Source: Mesorhizobium denitrificans (GTDB taxonomy: Bacteria; Pseudomonadota; Alphaproteobacteria; Rhizobiales; Rhizobiaceae). From it: DNA of 64,000 nucleotides. The position numbers were made by a program, and so were the translations under genes. The notes under the pieces are model-generated. The model had not been told where the DNA came from. It saw only the letters and a program-made list of their open reading frames with translations, and made no database searches. Positions 25,397 to 34,156 of the stretch are shown one piece after another. Where the stretch lies: positions 1 through 64,000 of the forward strand of contig NZ_QURN01000010.1 in NCBI RefSeq assembly GCF_003403035.1, in the 5' to 3' direction. Position 1 is the stretch's first letter. Each line of letters starts with the position of its first letter.

Positions 25397-26629
25397 GTGG
25401 GACAAACAATCTTCATCCCGCGTGAGACTGATGCGAACGAGCAGCGCGTTGCCGCTTCTCCAGACACAGTCAAGCGTCTGGTGGGTTTCGGTTTCGATGT
25501 GGTTGTCGAAACCGGCGCTGGCGCTGGCTCGCGCATTATCGACGAAGATTTCACAAAGGCCGGAGCGAGGATTGGCAAGGCTGCAGATGCAGCCAAGGCC
25601 GATGTCGTGCTGAAAGTGCGACGTCCAAGCGAAGCCGAACTGAAAGGCTACAAATCGGGCGCAGCAGTTCTCGCCATTATGGACCCATACGGCAATGACG
25701 CCGCGCTGGCAGCAATGGCCAAAGCAGGTGTTACCGGCTTCGCGATGGAACTGATGCCGCGCATCACACGTGCGCAGGTGATGGACGTTTTGTCCTCGCA
25801 GGCAAACCTCGCAGGCTATCAGGCGGTGATAGACGCGGCATATGAATATGACCGTGCGCTCCCGATGATGATGACCGCCGCCGGCACGGTTCCAGCTGCA
25901 AAGACGTTCATCATGGGCGTAGGCGTTGCGGGCCTGCAGGCAATCGCAACGGCACGCCGCCTCGGCGCTGTTGTGACCGCAACGGATGTGCGCCCGGCCG
26001 TGAAGGAACAGGTTGCCTCGCTCGGCGCGAAATTCATCGCGGTTGAGGATGAAGAGTTCAAGCAGGCCGAGACTGCTGGCGGATATGCCAAGGAAATGTC
26101 CAAGGAATATCAGGCCAAGCAGGCCGCGCTGACCGCTGACCACATCGCCAAGCAGGACATCGTTATCACGACCGCGCTCATTCCGGGCCGTCCTGCTCCC
26201 AAGCTCATATCTGCTGCGATGGTAGCCTCTATGCGCCCCGGCTCGGTGATCGTCGATCTGGCGGTAGAGCGCGGCGGTAATGTCGACGGCGCAGTGCCCG
26301 GCAAGGTCGTAACAACTGCCAATGGGGTAAAGATCGTCGGCCACCTCAATGTTCCAGGCCGTGTGGCGGCATCCGCCTCGCTACTTTACGCCAAGAACCT
26401 GTTCGCCTTCCTTGAAACGATGATCGACAAGGAAGCGAAAGCGCTGAAGATCAATCGCGACGACGAATTGGTGAAGGCGACGATGCTGACCGACGGTGGC
26501 GCGGTGGTGCATCCCCAATTTGCCAAGGCTGCGGAGCCGACAAAAGTTGCAACCAAGCCTGCCACACCGACAGTGGCACCTAAAGCAACGCAGAAAAAGG
26601 CACCCGCGAAGAAGAAGGGGGATGCGTGA
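25397..26629 (+). CDS. pntAA: NAD(P) transhydrogenase subunit alpha part 1 (PntAA)
   Basis: The 410-residue soluble NAD-binding domain of the proton-translocating transhydrogenase, which passes hydride from NADH to NADP+ driven by proton motive force. It opens with [24 protein letters not shown] and contains the Rossmann region [22 protein letters not shown]-like sequence, [11 protein letters not shown] and [18 protein letters not shown] use GTG 25397 with GAGG upstream. The C-terminus is a short Ala/Lys/Thr/Pro-rich tail (after residue 380) before the pntAB gene, whose ATG overlaps its stop by 1 bp. The split of alpha into two subunits is usual in alphaproteobacteria. Confidence 0.9.
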   Translation: MGQTIFIPRETDANEQRVAASPDTVKRLVGFGFDVVVETGAGAGSRIIDEDFTKAGARIGKAADAAKADVVLKVRRPSEAELKGYKSGAAVLAIMDPYGNDAALAAMAKAGVTGFAMELMPRITRAQVMDVLSSQANLAGYQAVIDAAYEYDRALPMMMTAAGTVPAAKTFIMGVGVAGLQAIATARRLGAVVTATDVRPAVKEQVASLGAKFIAVEDEEFKQAETAGGYAKEMSKEYQAKQAALTADHIAKQDIVITTALIPGRPAPKLISAAMVASMRPGSVIVDLAVERGGNVDGAVPGKVVTTANGVKIVGHLNVPGRVAASASLLYAKNLFAFLETMIDKEAKALKINRDDELVKATMLTDGGAVVHPQFAKAAEPTKVATKPATPTVAPKATQKKAPAKKKGDA

Positions 26630-27051
26630 TGAACGAGTTGGACAATGCTCTTCAACAGCTCGATCAGGCGATTTTCGCCGTTCGCGAAGCTGCGCATAGT
26701 GTCGTGACTTCGCCCGGCGTTGCTGACGCCGCCGGTCAGGCAGCCCACGCTGTATCAGGCGGCGTGGTCGATCCGTTCGTGTTCCGCTTCGCCATCTTCG
26801 TGCTGGCGATCTTTGTTGGCTACTACGTTGTGTGGTCGGTCACGCCCGCGCTGCACACGCCGCTGATGGCTGTCACCAACGCAATTTCGTCGGTGATCGT
26901 GGTTGGCGCACTGCTGGCAGTGGGCATCTCAGCTTCCGGCGTGGCAACGGGTTTCGGCTTCATCGCGCTCGTGCTCGCCTCAGTCAATATTTTCGGCGGC
27001 TTTCTCGTGACCCAGCGCATGCTCGCCATGTACAAGAAAAAGGACAAGTAA
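26629..27051 (+). CDS. pntAB: NAD(P) transhydrogenase subunit alpha part 2 (PntAB)
   Basis: A 140-residue membrane subunit with four hydrophobic segments. It begins with a soluble helix ([20 protein letters not shown]) and contains the conserved [26 protein letters not shown] and the late [14 protein letters not shown]. It makes part of the proton channel with PntB. One base overlaps with pntAA and one base separates it from pntB, so the trio is a single transcription and translation unit. Confidence 0.93.
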   Translation: MNELDNALQQLDQAIFAVREAAHSVVTSPGVADAAGQAAHAVSGGVVDPFVFRFAIFVLAIFVGYYVVWSVTPALHTPLMAVTNAISSVIVVGALLAVGISASGVATGFGFIALVLASVNIFGGFLVTQRMLAMYKKKDK

Positions 27052-27052
27052 A

Positions 27053-28450
27053 GTGTCCGCAAACATTGCCTCCTTCCTGTATCTGATTTCAGGCATCCTG
27101 TTCATTCTGGCATTGCGTGGCCTGTCGCATCCGACAACCAGCCGCCAGGGCAATTTCTACGGCATGATCGGCATGGGTATCGCCATCGTGACCACGCTGC
27201 TTCTGGCGCTCCCCTCTTTTGAAGGCCTGGTGCTCATTGTGGTCGGACTGGCTATTGGCGGCACGGTCGGTGCGGTGGTTGCGCGGCGCATTGCCATGAC
27301 TTCGATGCCGCAGCTGGTCGCCGCCTTCCACTCGCTGGTTGGCCTCGCCGCCGTGATGATCGCGGCTGCGGCCATGTATTCGCCCGACAGTTTCGGCATT
27401 ATCGACAATGGACACATTCACGCGCAGGCGCTTGTCGAAATGTCGCTCGGCGTTGCCATCGGCGCGATCACCTTCACTGGTTCCGTTATCGCCTTCCTGA
27501 AGCTGGATGGTCGCATGTCCGGCAAGCCGATCCTCCTCCCCATGCGCCATATGGTGAATCTGGCTTTGGCGGCAGCACTGGTTGTGTTGATCGTGATGCT
27601 TGTTTCCGTCGAGAGCACATTCATCTTCTGGCTGATCGTGCTGGTTTCGCTGGCGCTTGGCGTTCTTCTCATCATCCCGATCGGTGGTGCGGATATGCCC
27701 GTCGTCGTATCGATGCTGAACTCCTATTCGGGCTGGGCCGCAGCAGCTCTCGGCTTCACCCTCGGCAATCTGGCGCTCATTATTACCGGTGCTCTGGTCG
27801 GCTCGTCGGGTGCGATCCTGTCTTACATCATGTGCAAGGGCATGAACCGCTCCTTTATCTCGGTGATCCTCGGTGGCTTCGGCGGTGAGACTGCCGCTGC
27901 TGTTGACGACGGCGTGCAGCGCACGGTGAAAACGGGTGCTGCTGACGACGCGGCCTATCTCATGATGAATGCGCAGAAGGTTATCATCGTGCCGGGCTAC
28001 GGCATGGCGGTCGCGCAGGCGCAGCATGCGCTGCGCGAACTGGCGGATAAGCTGAAAGCCAATGGCGTTGAGGTGAAGTACGCAATTCATCCTGTTGCGG
28101 GCCGCATGCCCGGCCACATGAATGTGCTGCTGGCCGAAGCGAACGTGCCTTATGATGAAGTGTTCGAGCTTGAGGATATCAATTCGGAGTTTGCACAGGC
28201 AGACGTCGCCTATGTCATCGGCGCGAACGACGTGACCAATCCGGCAGCACGCGACGACAAGTCCTCGCCGATCTATGGCATGCCGATCCTCGACGTGGAC
28301 AAGGCGCGCACCTGCCTGTTCGTGAAGCGATCACTCGGCTCCGGCTACGCTGGTATCGACAACACGCTGTTCTACAAGGACGGCACGATGATGCTGCTCG
28401 GCGATGCAAAGAAGATGACCGAAGACATCGTCAAGGCGATGGATCACTGA
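27053..28450 (+). CDS. pntB: NAD(P) transhydrogenase subunit beta (PntB)
   Basis: A 465-residue subunit with about nine N-terminal membrane segments forming the proton channel and a C-terminal NADP-binding Rossmann domain (about residues 290-465). Conserved motifs include VIILPGYGMAV-like VIIVPGYGMAV, HPVAGRMPGHMNVLLAEANVPYDEVFE, YVIGANDVTNP and FVKRSLGSGYAGIDN. The GTG start at 27053 follows the pntAB stop directly. A strong terminator ends the operon. Confidence 0.93.
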   Translation: MSANIASFLYLISGILFILALRGLSHPTTSRQGNFYGMIGMGIAIVTTLLLALPSFEGLVLIVVGLAIGGTVGAVVARRIAMTSMPQLVAAFHSLVGLAAVMIAAAAMYSPDSFGIIDNGHIHAQALVEMSLGVAIGAITFTGSVIAFLKLDGRMSGKPILLPMRHMVNLALAAALVVLIVMLVSVESTFIFWLIVLVSLALGVLLIIPIGGADMPVVVSMLNSYSGWAAAALGFTLGNLALIITGALVGSSGAILSYIMCKGMNRSFISVILGGFGGETAAAVDDGVQRTVKTGAADDAAYLMMNAQKVIIVPGYGMAVAQAQHALRELADKLKANGVEVKYAIHPVAGRMPGHMNVLLAEANVPYDEVFELEDINSEFAQADVAYVIGANDVTNPAARDDKSSPIYGMPILDVDKARTCLFVKRSLGSGYAGIDNTLFYKDGTMMLLGDAKKMTEDIVKAMDH

Positions 28451-28460
28451 GCTTTCAAAG

Positions 28461-28484
28461 CGCGGCGGCAACGCCGCGTTTTTG
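28461..28484 (+). terminator. Rho-independent terminator of the pnt operon
   Basis: A perfect 7-bp stem (CGCGGCG, loop GCAA, CGCCGCG) followed by TTTTTG, 10 bp after the pntB stop. The opposite-strand MFS gene ends directly beyond it. Confidence 0.8.
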
Positions 28485-29915
28485 TTAGGCAGACTTGTCT
28501 CTCGGCAGCGACGCAACCAACGCCACGGCCATCGAAACGCCTACAAAGGCAAGCGGCAGGAACGCCAGAAACACGACCGGGGCCACCGCCGCCGCTGTTT
28601 CGCGATCCAACCCAATCGAAAATCCCGCGACATTGGCCACGATGCCGGCAAGCGCAGAGCCGGCTGCATAGCCGATGCGCTGCAATGTCGGCACCGCTGA
28701 TGCCGCGATGGTTCGCTCCGTCGGCGCAGCTGACGAAACGATGATACGCGTGAAGAACGGCCATGCAATGCCGAAACCTCCGCCCTGCAATATCGCGCAG
28801 CCGAGGACCAGCGCCAGCGAGCCGTTTGGAATCGCAAATGCGAAACCGGCAATTCCAGCGGTGATCATCAGCGCGCCGGTGAAGATTAAAAACGGCTCGC
28901 GCCGCGGCCCTGCATTTGCAACCAGCATCGACATGACCGACCAGGCAATCGCTTCACTCGCGATGACGAAGCCGGTCATCAGCAGCGAGACGCCATGCAG
29001 CGTGGTCAACAAGAGCGGACCATAAATGGCCAGCGAACAGGTCGAAACCGAGAATGCTCCCACCATGATCATTCCGCGCCCCAGCGTCGTGCGCGCATCG
29101 AACATGCGGGATGGAAACAGATGGGTGCGAGCGTTCCTTCTGTCGAGTTGAAAGAAGGCGACAAGACCAAGCAGCCCAAGCGCGAGCAAAACCGTTGACC
29201 GCAACAGTTCGATATTCACACCGGCACTGGCAATAAAAAGAACCGCGACGCCGAGCACCGCCAGCGCCGCATAAGGAAATGGTGGCAAGGCTTCCAGCGA
29301 TGGCACGCGGCGGCGCGCCTCCGGTGAGTTCAGCACCAGATTGCAGGCCAGAGCCATTCCAAGAGCGATCAGGGTAAATATGCCGAACGCCCAGCGCCAC
29401 GAGAGAAAATGCACAATAGCCGCACCAATCAACGGGCCGCTGAACGCCGAAACGCCCCAGATGGCGGAAATTATTCCAAAGAGCTGCGGCCAGATCCGCG
29501 CTGGAAACAGCCGCTCGACAGTCACGAAAGCCAGCGAAACGAGTGCCCCGCCACCAACACCTTCGATCAGCCGCCCAACCAGAAACATCGGCATTGAAAT
29601 CGCGGTTGCGCAGATCAGTGCGCCGATGGCGAAGATGACCGCCGCCGCAACCATGTTGGTTCGCAAGGAAACATAGGAAACGAGGCGGCCCGCGGCTGCG
29701 CCGGAAACAATTGCCCCAAGCTCGTAGATCGCAAGCGACCAGCCGATCAACTCGACGCCGGATAGCTCGCTCACCATAGCGGGCATGACGGTCGCAACCA
29801 TCGTTTCGTTCGTGGCGTGGAGCAGGATACCAAGGCTGATGAAACAAAAGCGCGCGAGGTCGCCATTGGTCCACAAATCCCGCCAGTCCACGCGTTCAGA
29901 TGCCGGTTGCGCCAT
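28485..29915 (-). CDS. MFS transporter, probable drug/metabolite exporter (DHA type)
   Basis: A membrane protein of about 476 residues from the chosen ATG (in-frame GTG at 29954 is an alternative). It has at least twelve hydrophobic segments. The loop after span 2 has GRLVSYVSLRTN, and the stretch near the middle of the first half reads WGVSAFSGPLIGAAIVHFLSWRWAF, the antiporter motif-C-like feature seen in proton-coupled exporters. No regulator is adjacent. Substrate unknown. Confidence 0.82.
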   Translation of the reverse strand: MAQPASERVDWRDLWTNGDLARFCFISLGILLHATNETMVATVMPAMVSELSGVELIGWSLAIYELGAIVSGAAAGRLVSYVSLRTNMVAAAVIFAIGALICATAISMPMFLVGRLIEGVGGGALVSLAFVTVERLFPARIWPQLFGIISAIWGVSAFSGPLIGAAIVHFLSWRWAFGIFTLIALGMALACNLVLNSPEARRRVPSLEALPPFPYAALAVLGVAVLFIASAGVNIELLRSTVLLALGLLGLVAFFQLDRRNARTHLFPSRMFDARTTLGRGMIMVGAFSVSTCSLAIYGPLLLTTLHGVSLLMTGFVIASEAIAWSVMSMLVANAGPRREPFLIFTGALMITAGIAGFAFAIPNGSLALVLGCAILQGGGFGIAWPFFTRIIVSSAAPTERTIAASAVPTLQRIGYAAGSALAGIVANVAGFSIGLDRETAAAVAPVVFLAFLPLAFVGVSMAVALVASLPRDKSA

Positions 29916-30005
29916 TGGCCATACCTGAGAAAGTTCGAACACCATCTGTGCCACGAGCTTTAGCTCGCGTCAGTAATCCACGGAGATATTGCAGTTGAGA
30001 CTGTT

Positions 30006-30491
30006 TCAGTTGTTTATGCTGCGAAGCTCGAACTGACTGACGCCAACGGCGAGGTTCATACCCTTCTGCGTCTGCCAACTCACCGGCTGCAAAGTGAAGC
30101 TCGGTCCAGCACCGCCAACCAGCACATTGGCTCCCGCGCCGATGCCTGCGGTGACCTCAGCACTTGCGCCGATGTAATTCCCGGCCAGCGCACCGGGCGC
30201 ATAAATGTTCGTGCTGGGCGCGAGCACCAACCACCGCATCACCGTTTCGCGTGTCGAGCCAATGTCGAGGCCATATTTGGTGACGGTTCCAAAATAGCTT
30301 TCGGGCAGAAATTCTGGATTTGCCGGTGTAAAAGTGCAGCGCAAATCTTTGGTAGAGCCGAAAATAAAGCCGGTGCCCGCCTCGATCGCACAATCCAGCG
30401 AACCAAGGTCCACACCCGCTTCATTCGATTCCGCGGGAGCGGCCAACAAAGCCATTACCATACCTGCCAGCACGACCAGCTTTCCCGGCAT
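30006..30491 (-). CDS. DUF992 family exported protein, copy 1
   Basis: A 161-residue protein with a signal peptide (hydrophobic core residues 4-19, cleavage near APAES) and the DUF992 pattern: GVDLGSLDCAIEAGTGFIFGSTKDLRCTF, then SYFGTVTKYGLDIG and a C-terminal FTLQPVSWQTQKGMNLAVGV. Two cysteines (in LDC and LRC) may form a disulfide in the periplasm. Function unknown. It is a diverged paralogue of the adjacent gene at 30595-31086. Confidence 0.85.
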   Translation of the reverse strand: MPGKLVVLAGMVMALLAAPAESNEAGVDLGSLDCAIEAGTGFIFGSTKDLRCTFTPANPEFLPESYFGTVTKYGLDIGSTRETVMRWLVLAPSTNIYAPGALAGNYIGASAEVTAGIGAGANVLVGGAGPSFTLQPVSWQTQKGMNLAVGVSQFELRSINN

Positions 30492-30550
30492 ATTCCCTAC
30501 CCCGAATCAAGCGCAGCAACTCGCGCGAAAGCTACATTGCGCGATCCACA

Positions 30551-30583
30551 CGAAAAAAGAAGGCCCGGACAATGCCGGGCCTT
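30551..30583 (-). terminator. Rho-independent terminator after DUF992 copy 2
   Basis: A 9-bp perfect stem (AAGGCCCGG / CCGGGCCTT, 30560-30583), read on the minus strand, is followed by CTTTTTTCG. It lies 11 bp after the stop of the upstream paralogue, so the two DUF992 genes are probably transcribed separately. Confidence 0.8.
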
Positions 30584-30594
30584 GACTGGAATTA

Positions 30595-31086
30595 TTAGTA
30601 GCCGCCGGAACTCAGCGTAAATCGCGTGATGCTCGCCGCGACGTTCAAGCCGCCTTGTTGCTGCACACTGATCGGCTGCAGCAAGAAGCTCTGATCGGAG
30701 CCGCCGCCGAGAACATTTGCGCCAACGCCTGCTGCAGCGGTAGCTTCCGCGCTCACGCCGAGATAGCGGCCTGAAAGCGAGCCGGGTTCATAAGCATTGC
30801 TGCCGACGGCCATCACCTTCCATTGCATAACCTTGTGACCGGTAGCGCCAATATTCAGGCCGAACTTTTCAATCCGACCCACATAGGGCTCCGGGTGGCT
30901 CAAGCCGCCCATCGGCGTGTAAGTGCATTTTACATCACGATCCGAGCGGAAAATCTCGATGTGGCCGGCTTTGCCGACGACACAATCCAGCCAGCCGATT
31001 TCAACGCCGCGGGCCTGAGCCGTCATCGGCATGGCAAAGGCGGAAATTCCGGCAGCCAGACCCCAAATTGCTAGTTTCGTACGCAT
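30595..31086 (-). CDS. DUF992 family exported protein, copy 2
   Basis: A 163-residue protein with a cleavable signal peptide (cleavage near TAQA-RG, about residue 25) and the DUF992 core: GVEIGWLDCVVGKAGHIEIFRSDRDVKCTYTP, SHPEPYVGRIEKFGLNIG and GVGANVLGGGSDQSFLLQPISVQQQ. The two cysteines are in the same places as in copy 1. A GGAGAG-type ribosome-binding site precedes the ATG. Likely periplasmic; function unknown. Confidence 0.87.
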   Translation of the reverse strand: MRTKLAIWGLAAGISAFAMPMTAQARGVEIGWLDCVVGKAGHIEIFRSDRDVKCTYTPMGGLSHPEPYVGRIEKFGLNIGATGHKVMQWKVMAVGSNAYEPGSLSGRYLGVSAEATAAAGVGANVLGGGSDQSFLLQPISVQQQGGLNVAASITRFTLSSGGY

Positions 31087-31196
31087 ATGAACTCTCCTTT
31101 CAGAGCGCCATGGCGCTCACCGCAGAGAAATGCGCACGTGATGAGGAGGTTCCCGTTAAGAAATCTCAACAAATCTGACAAAATATTGCAGTGGGC

Positions 31197-32045
31197 TTAT
31201 GCGCCGGCGCTTGTTCGCGCCAAGCCGTCAATTGCTGGCTTGTAGTTCGGGTCAAGCCGCTTCGCTTCCTTGTAGGAACGCGCTGCCTTGGCTTTGTCGC
31301 CCTGCTTTTCGTAGACAAGCGCCTGATTGGCCCAGCTCTCCGCGATTTTCGGATTCAGCTTGATCGACGTATTGAAGTCGGCAAACGCGTTATCCAACTG
31401 GCCGTTTGCGAGATAGGACAGCCCACGCCCATTGTAAGGCTCCGGCGAATCTGACGACAGCGAGATCGCAGTCGAGAAATCCTCAATCGCAAGCGCATGC
31501 TGGCCGCGGCTTTGATAGAGCAATCCGCGATTATGATAGGCGCGCGGATCAGTGGTATCGAGCTGGATAGCCTTCTGGAAATCGTTGAATGCAGCCTGCG
31601 TGTTGCCCGCAAGTCGGTAAAGATTGCCGCGTCCGATATAGGCCGCATCATAGCTGGCATTGATCTGGATTGCGCGGCTGTAGTCCGCAATCGCCGCCTG
31701 CTGATTGCCCATATAGCGCTGGATCAGGGCGCGATTGGCATAGGCTTGATAGAATTGCGGATTGAGCTGAATGGCCTTGTCAAAGTCTGCGAGCGCTTCA
31801 CGATACCGGCCACCCTTGCCATAGGCGGAGCCACGAACATTGTACGCTTCGGGGTCCTGAGGATTGCGATTCACCACCGCTGACAGCGACGAGATGTTTT
31901 CGCTCGATCCCTGCGCGCGATCCACATTATTGAGATCGCTCACCGCAGATGTGGATGTGCAAGCTGACAAGGCCACTGAGCCGAGGACCAGCAATGCGGC
32001 CAGACGCGCAGCCGGCATATCGAATTTCGCTCGCTTCAGGTTCAT
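31197..32045 (-). CDS. TPR-repeat lipoprotein
   Basis: A 282-residue lipoprotein: a signal peptide with lipobox L26-S-A-C29, then a short linker and about six or seven tetratricopeptide repeats (for example DPEAYNVRGSAYGKGGRYREALADFDKAIQLNP) from about residue 58 to 270. Some alphaproteobacterial relatives are called NlpI-like. It would be anchored in the outer or inner membrane facing the periplasm and serve as a protein-protein scaffold. I use ATG 32045; upstream in-frame residues lack family features and a GGGGAT site precedes this ATG. Confidence 0.87.
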   Translation of the reverse strand: MNLKRAKFDMPAARLAALLVLGSVALSACTSTSAVSDLNNVDRAQGSSENISSLSAVVNRNPQDPEAYNVRGSAYGKGGRYREALADFDKAIQLNPQFYQAYANRALIQRYMGNQQAAIADYSRAIQINASYDAAYIGRGNLYRLAGNTQAAFNDFQKAIQLDTTDPRAYHNRGLLYQSRGQHALAIEDFSTAISLSSDSPEPYNGRGLSYLANGQLDNAFADFNTSIKLNPKIAESWANQALVYEKQGDKAKAARSYKEAKRLDPNYKPAIDGLARTSAGA

Positions 32046-32182
32046 CGCAACGATCCCCAAATCCTTAGAATTCTCTTCCACCGCCAACCATCTGCTTGCC
32101 GGATGGCACGCAACAAAAGGCGGCGGCGCTGTCACGCCCCCGCCTTGCCGCTATACTGTGAAAGAGACGAAAACTTGGCGTA

Positions 32183-32443
32183 TCAACGCGCCGGACGTGC
32201 CGCAGCACCAGCCGGAGCTGCCGGACGAGCGCCACCAGGCACCAAGCCCTCACGCTGAGCGCGCTTACGAGCGAGCTTGCGAGCGCGGCGAACGGCCTCA
32301 GCCTTTTCGCGGGCGCGCTTTTCGGACGGCTTCTCATAGTGACCGCGCATCTTCATTTCGCGGAAGATACCTTCGCGCTGCATCTTCTTCTTGAGAGCGC
32401 GAAGCGCCTGGTCAACATTGTTATCGCGGACTAGTACCTGCAC
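32183..32443 (-). CDS. rpsU: 30S ribosomal protein S21
   Basis: An 86-residue S21 protein, part of the small-subunit platform that helps mRNA bind 16S rRNA. The N-terminus [20 protein letters not shown] and the central [30 protein letters not shown] are unmistakable. The start is a GTG at 32443 with AGGA upstream. The tail (after QREGLVPGG) is Ala/Pro/Arg-rich, which is usual in this order. The leader holds two hairpins, one terminator-like, so expression may be attenuated. Confidence 0.95.
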   Translation of the reverse strand: MQVLVRDNNVDQALRALKKKMQREGIFREMKMRGHYEKPSEKRAREKAEAVRRARKLARKRAQREGLVPGGARPAAPAGAAARPAR

Positions 32444-32466
32444 TGGCGATCCTGTGTTTCCGGTGT

Positions 32467-32520
32467 GAAAATCAAAAGCCAAGCGAATAAGCCTTGGCTC
32501 CGCGATAGCATTCCATCGCG
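32467..32520 (-). promoter_or_regulatory. Structured leader of rpsU: terminator-like hairpin preceded by second stem
   Basis: Read on the minus strand, CGCGAT...ATCGCG (32501-32520) is followed by AGCCAAG...CTTGGCT (32477-32499), and then TTTGATTTT. The second stem plus T-run looks like a Rho-independent terminator. It lies only 24 bp before the GTG of rpsU, so it either ends the DUF87 transcript or attenuates rpsU. Confidence 0.55.
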
Positions 32521-32586
32521 AATTGCGGCGGGGATTAGCAGAATCAACGAACGATGTCGAGGGTGCCACCACGATTTGTTGCGAAT

Positions 32587-34089
32587 TTACTCAGCTGCCG
32601 CAGCGGTGCCTTCCCCGTCGTCAGCCAGCGGATCGGCAGGAGCCGTCTCACAACCGAGGTCGGGAAATGCGAGAATACGCTTGCCGTGGAAGTCGGTGCG
32701 CAGAACAACCAGCCCTTTTTCCTCGAAATAGGCGATAAGCCGTTGCGCACGGCGTTCCGAATGCGTGCCATATGCGCGCGCAAGTGCAGCATTCGACGGC
32801 GTCGGCGCCCCCATAACGGCCGCGCGCGCCAGCAGCAGGAACACACCTTGTAGATCGTCCGGCAGATTTTCGGAGAGCGAAAGGGCAATATTCCAAGCAT
32901 CACCGCCAGCACTGTCGGGCGCCACCCCCGCACGCGCTACCGCTAACCTGCGGCGAAACGCGGGGAGCGCTAACGGCTCACCCGGCACCCTGCGAATGCG
33001 ACAACGCACCAGAAAATCCTGATAGAGCACAGCATCAGAGCGGAAGCCCGCATCAGGGTCTTCAATTATCTCGCGCAGCACAGTCTCGATGCCAGCTTCG
33101 CGCTCGGCCTCATCGATAATTGCGAAAACCGGCTGTTCCGGCACCGGCACTTCGAATTTGGGCTTGGTGAGCTGCGCGAGAATCGCAGCCGTCGATACCG
33201 GCGGTGGCGGATCACGCCGAACAGGCCGGACAGGCTCATCCGCGCCAGGCATAAATATGAGGTCGTGAGCGTCCTGCGGTGTTTCTGGCAAAGGCGTGAG
33301 CTTCGGGCTGGATGAGCGCGCGGAAGTCTCTACTGGGCCGATGACCAGTGGCAGGGGACGCCGCGAAAGCGCCGGACCAAGCGCCACGAAATTGCCGCGC
33401 GCGAGATCGCGGAACATTTCCGCTTGCCTGCGGTCCATGCCAAGCAGGTCCGCCGCGCGCGCCATGTCGATGTCCAGAAAAGTGCGCCCCATCAAGAAGT
33501 TAGAGGCTTCCGCCGCAACGTTCTTTGCAAGCTTTGCCAGGCGTTGCGTTGCAATTACACCCGCAAGACCGCGCTTTCGCCCACGGCACATCAAATTCGT
33601 CATTGCACCTAGCGAGAGCTTTCGCGCCTCGTCGGACACTTCGCCCGCAGCGGCCGGCGCAAAAAGCTGCGCCTCATCGACAACCACCAGCACCGGATAC
33701 CAATGGTCGCGCTCGGCATCGAACAACCCGCCAAGAAAGGCGGCGGCAGCGCGCATCTGTTGCTCGACATCAAGCCCTTCGAGATTGAGGACTGTCGAAA
33801 CGCGGTGCTGGCGAATACGCCCTGCAATGCGCGTCAACTCTGATTCCGTACGCTGCGCATCCACAACGACATGGCCGAAACGATCCCCGAGTGTGACGAA
33901 ATCACCTTCGGGATCGATCACGCATTGCTGCACCCACGGTGCGCTCTGTTCGAGCAACCGGCGCAGAAGATGCGATTTGCCGGATCCCGAGTTGCCCTGC
34001 ACCAGCAGGCGGGTCGCAAGCAGTTCTTCGAGATCGAGCGCCGCGCTTTTGGCTCCGCTCGCGGTTCCCATATCGATTTCAACTTTCAT
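32587..34089 (-). CDS. ATP-binding DUF87/HerA-like ATPase
   Basis: A 500-residue P-loop ATPase of the HerA/FtsK-like DUF87 group. Walker A GNSGSGKS is at residues 32-39, Walker B with Asp138-Glu139 in [11 protein letters not shown], and an arginine-rich [17 protein letters not shown] sensor region follows at about 160-175. The C-terminal third (after residue 300) is a Pro-rich linker and a helical region probably forming a winged-helix-like end. I use ATG 34089, with Met-Lys-Val-Glu-Ile matching the beta-strand start of the family. No NurA nuclease gene is adjacent. Its role is unknown, probably DNA translocation or repair. Confidence 0.82.
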   Translation of the reverse strand: MKVEIDMGTASGAKSAALDLEELLATRLLVQGNSGSGKSHLLRRLLEQSAPWVQQCVIDPEGDFVTLGDRFGHVVVDAQRTESELTRIAGRIRQHRVSTVLNLEGLDVEQQMRAAAAFLGGLFDAERDHWYPVLVVVDEAQLFAPAAAGEVSDEARKLSLGAMTNLMCRGRKRGLAGVIATQRLAKLAKNVAAEASNFLMGRTFLDIDMARAADLLGMDRRQAEMFRDLARGNFVALGPALSRRPLPLVIGPVETSARSSSPKLTPLPETPQDAHDLIFMPGADEPVRPVRRDPPPPVSTAAILAQLTKPKFEVPVPEQPVFAIIDEAEREAGIETVLREIIEDPDAGFRSDAVLYQDFLVRCRIRRVPGEPLALPAFRRRLAVARAGVAPDSAGGDAWNIALSLSENLPDDLQGVFLLLARAAVMGAPTPSNAALARAYGTHSERRAQRLIAYFEEKGLVVLRTDFHGKRILAFPDLGCETAPADPLADDGEGTAAAAE

Positions 34090-34156
34090 GGCGGCTGCTC
34101 TTAGCATCCGCACGCAGAGGATGCGACCGCGCTAACGTCGCTACCCACAGAAGCCA

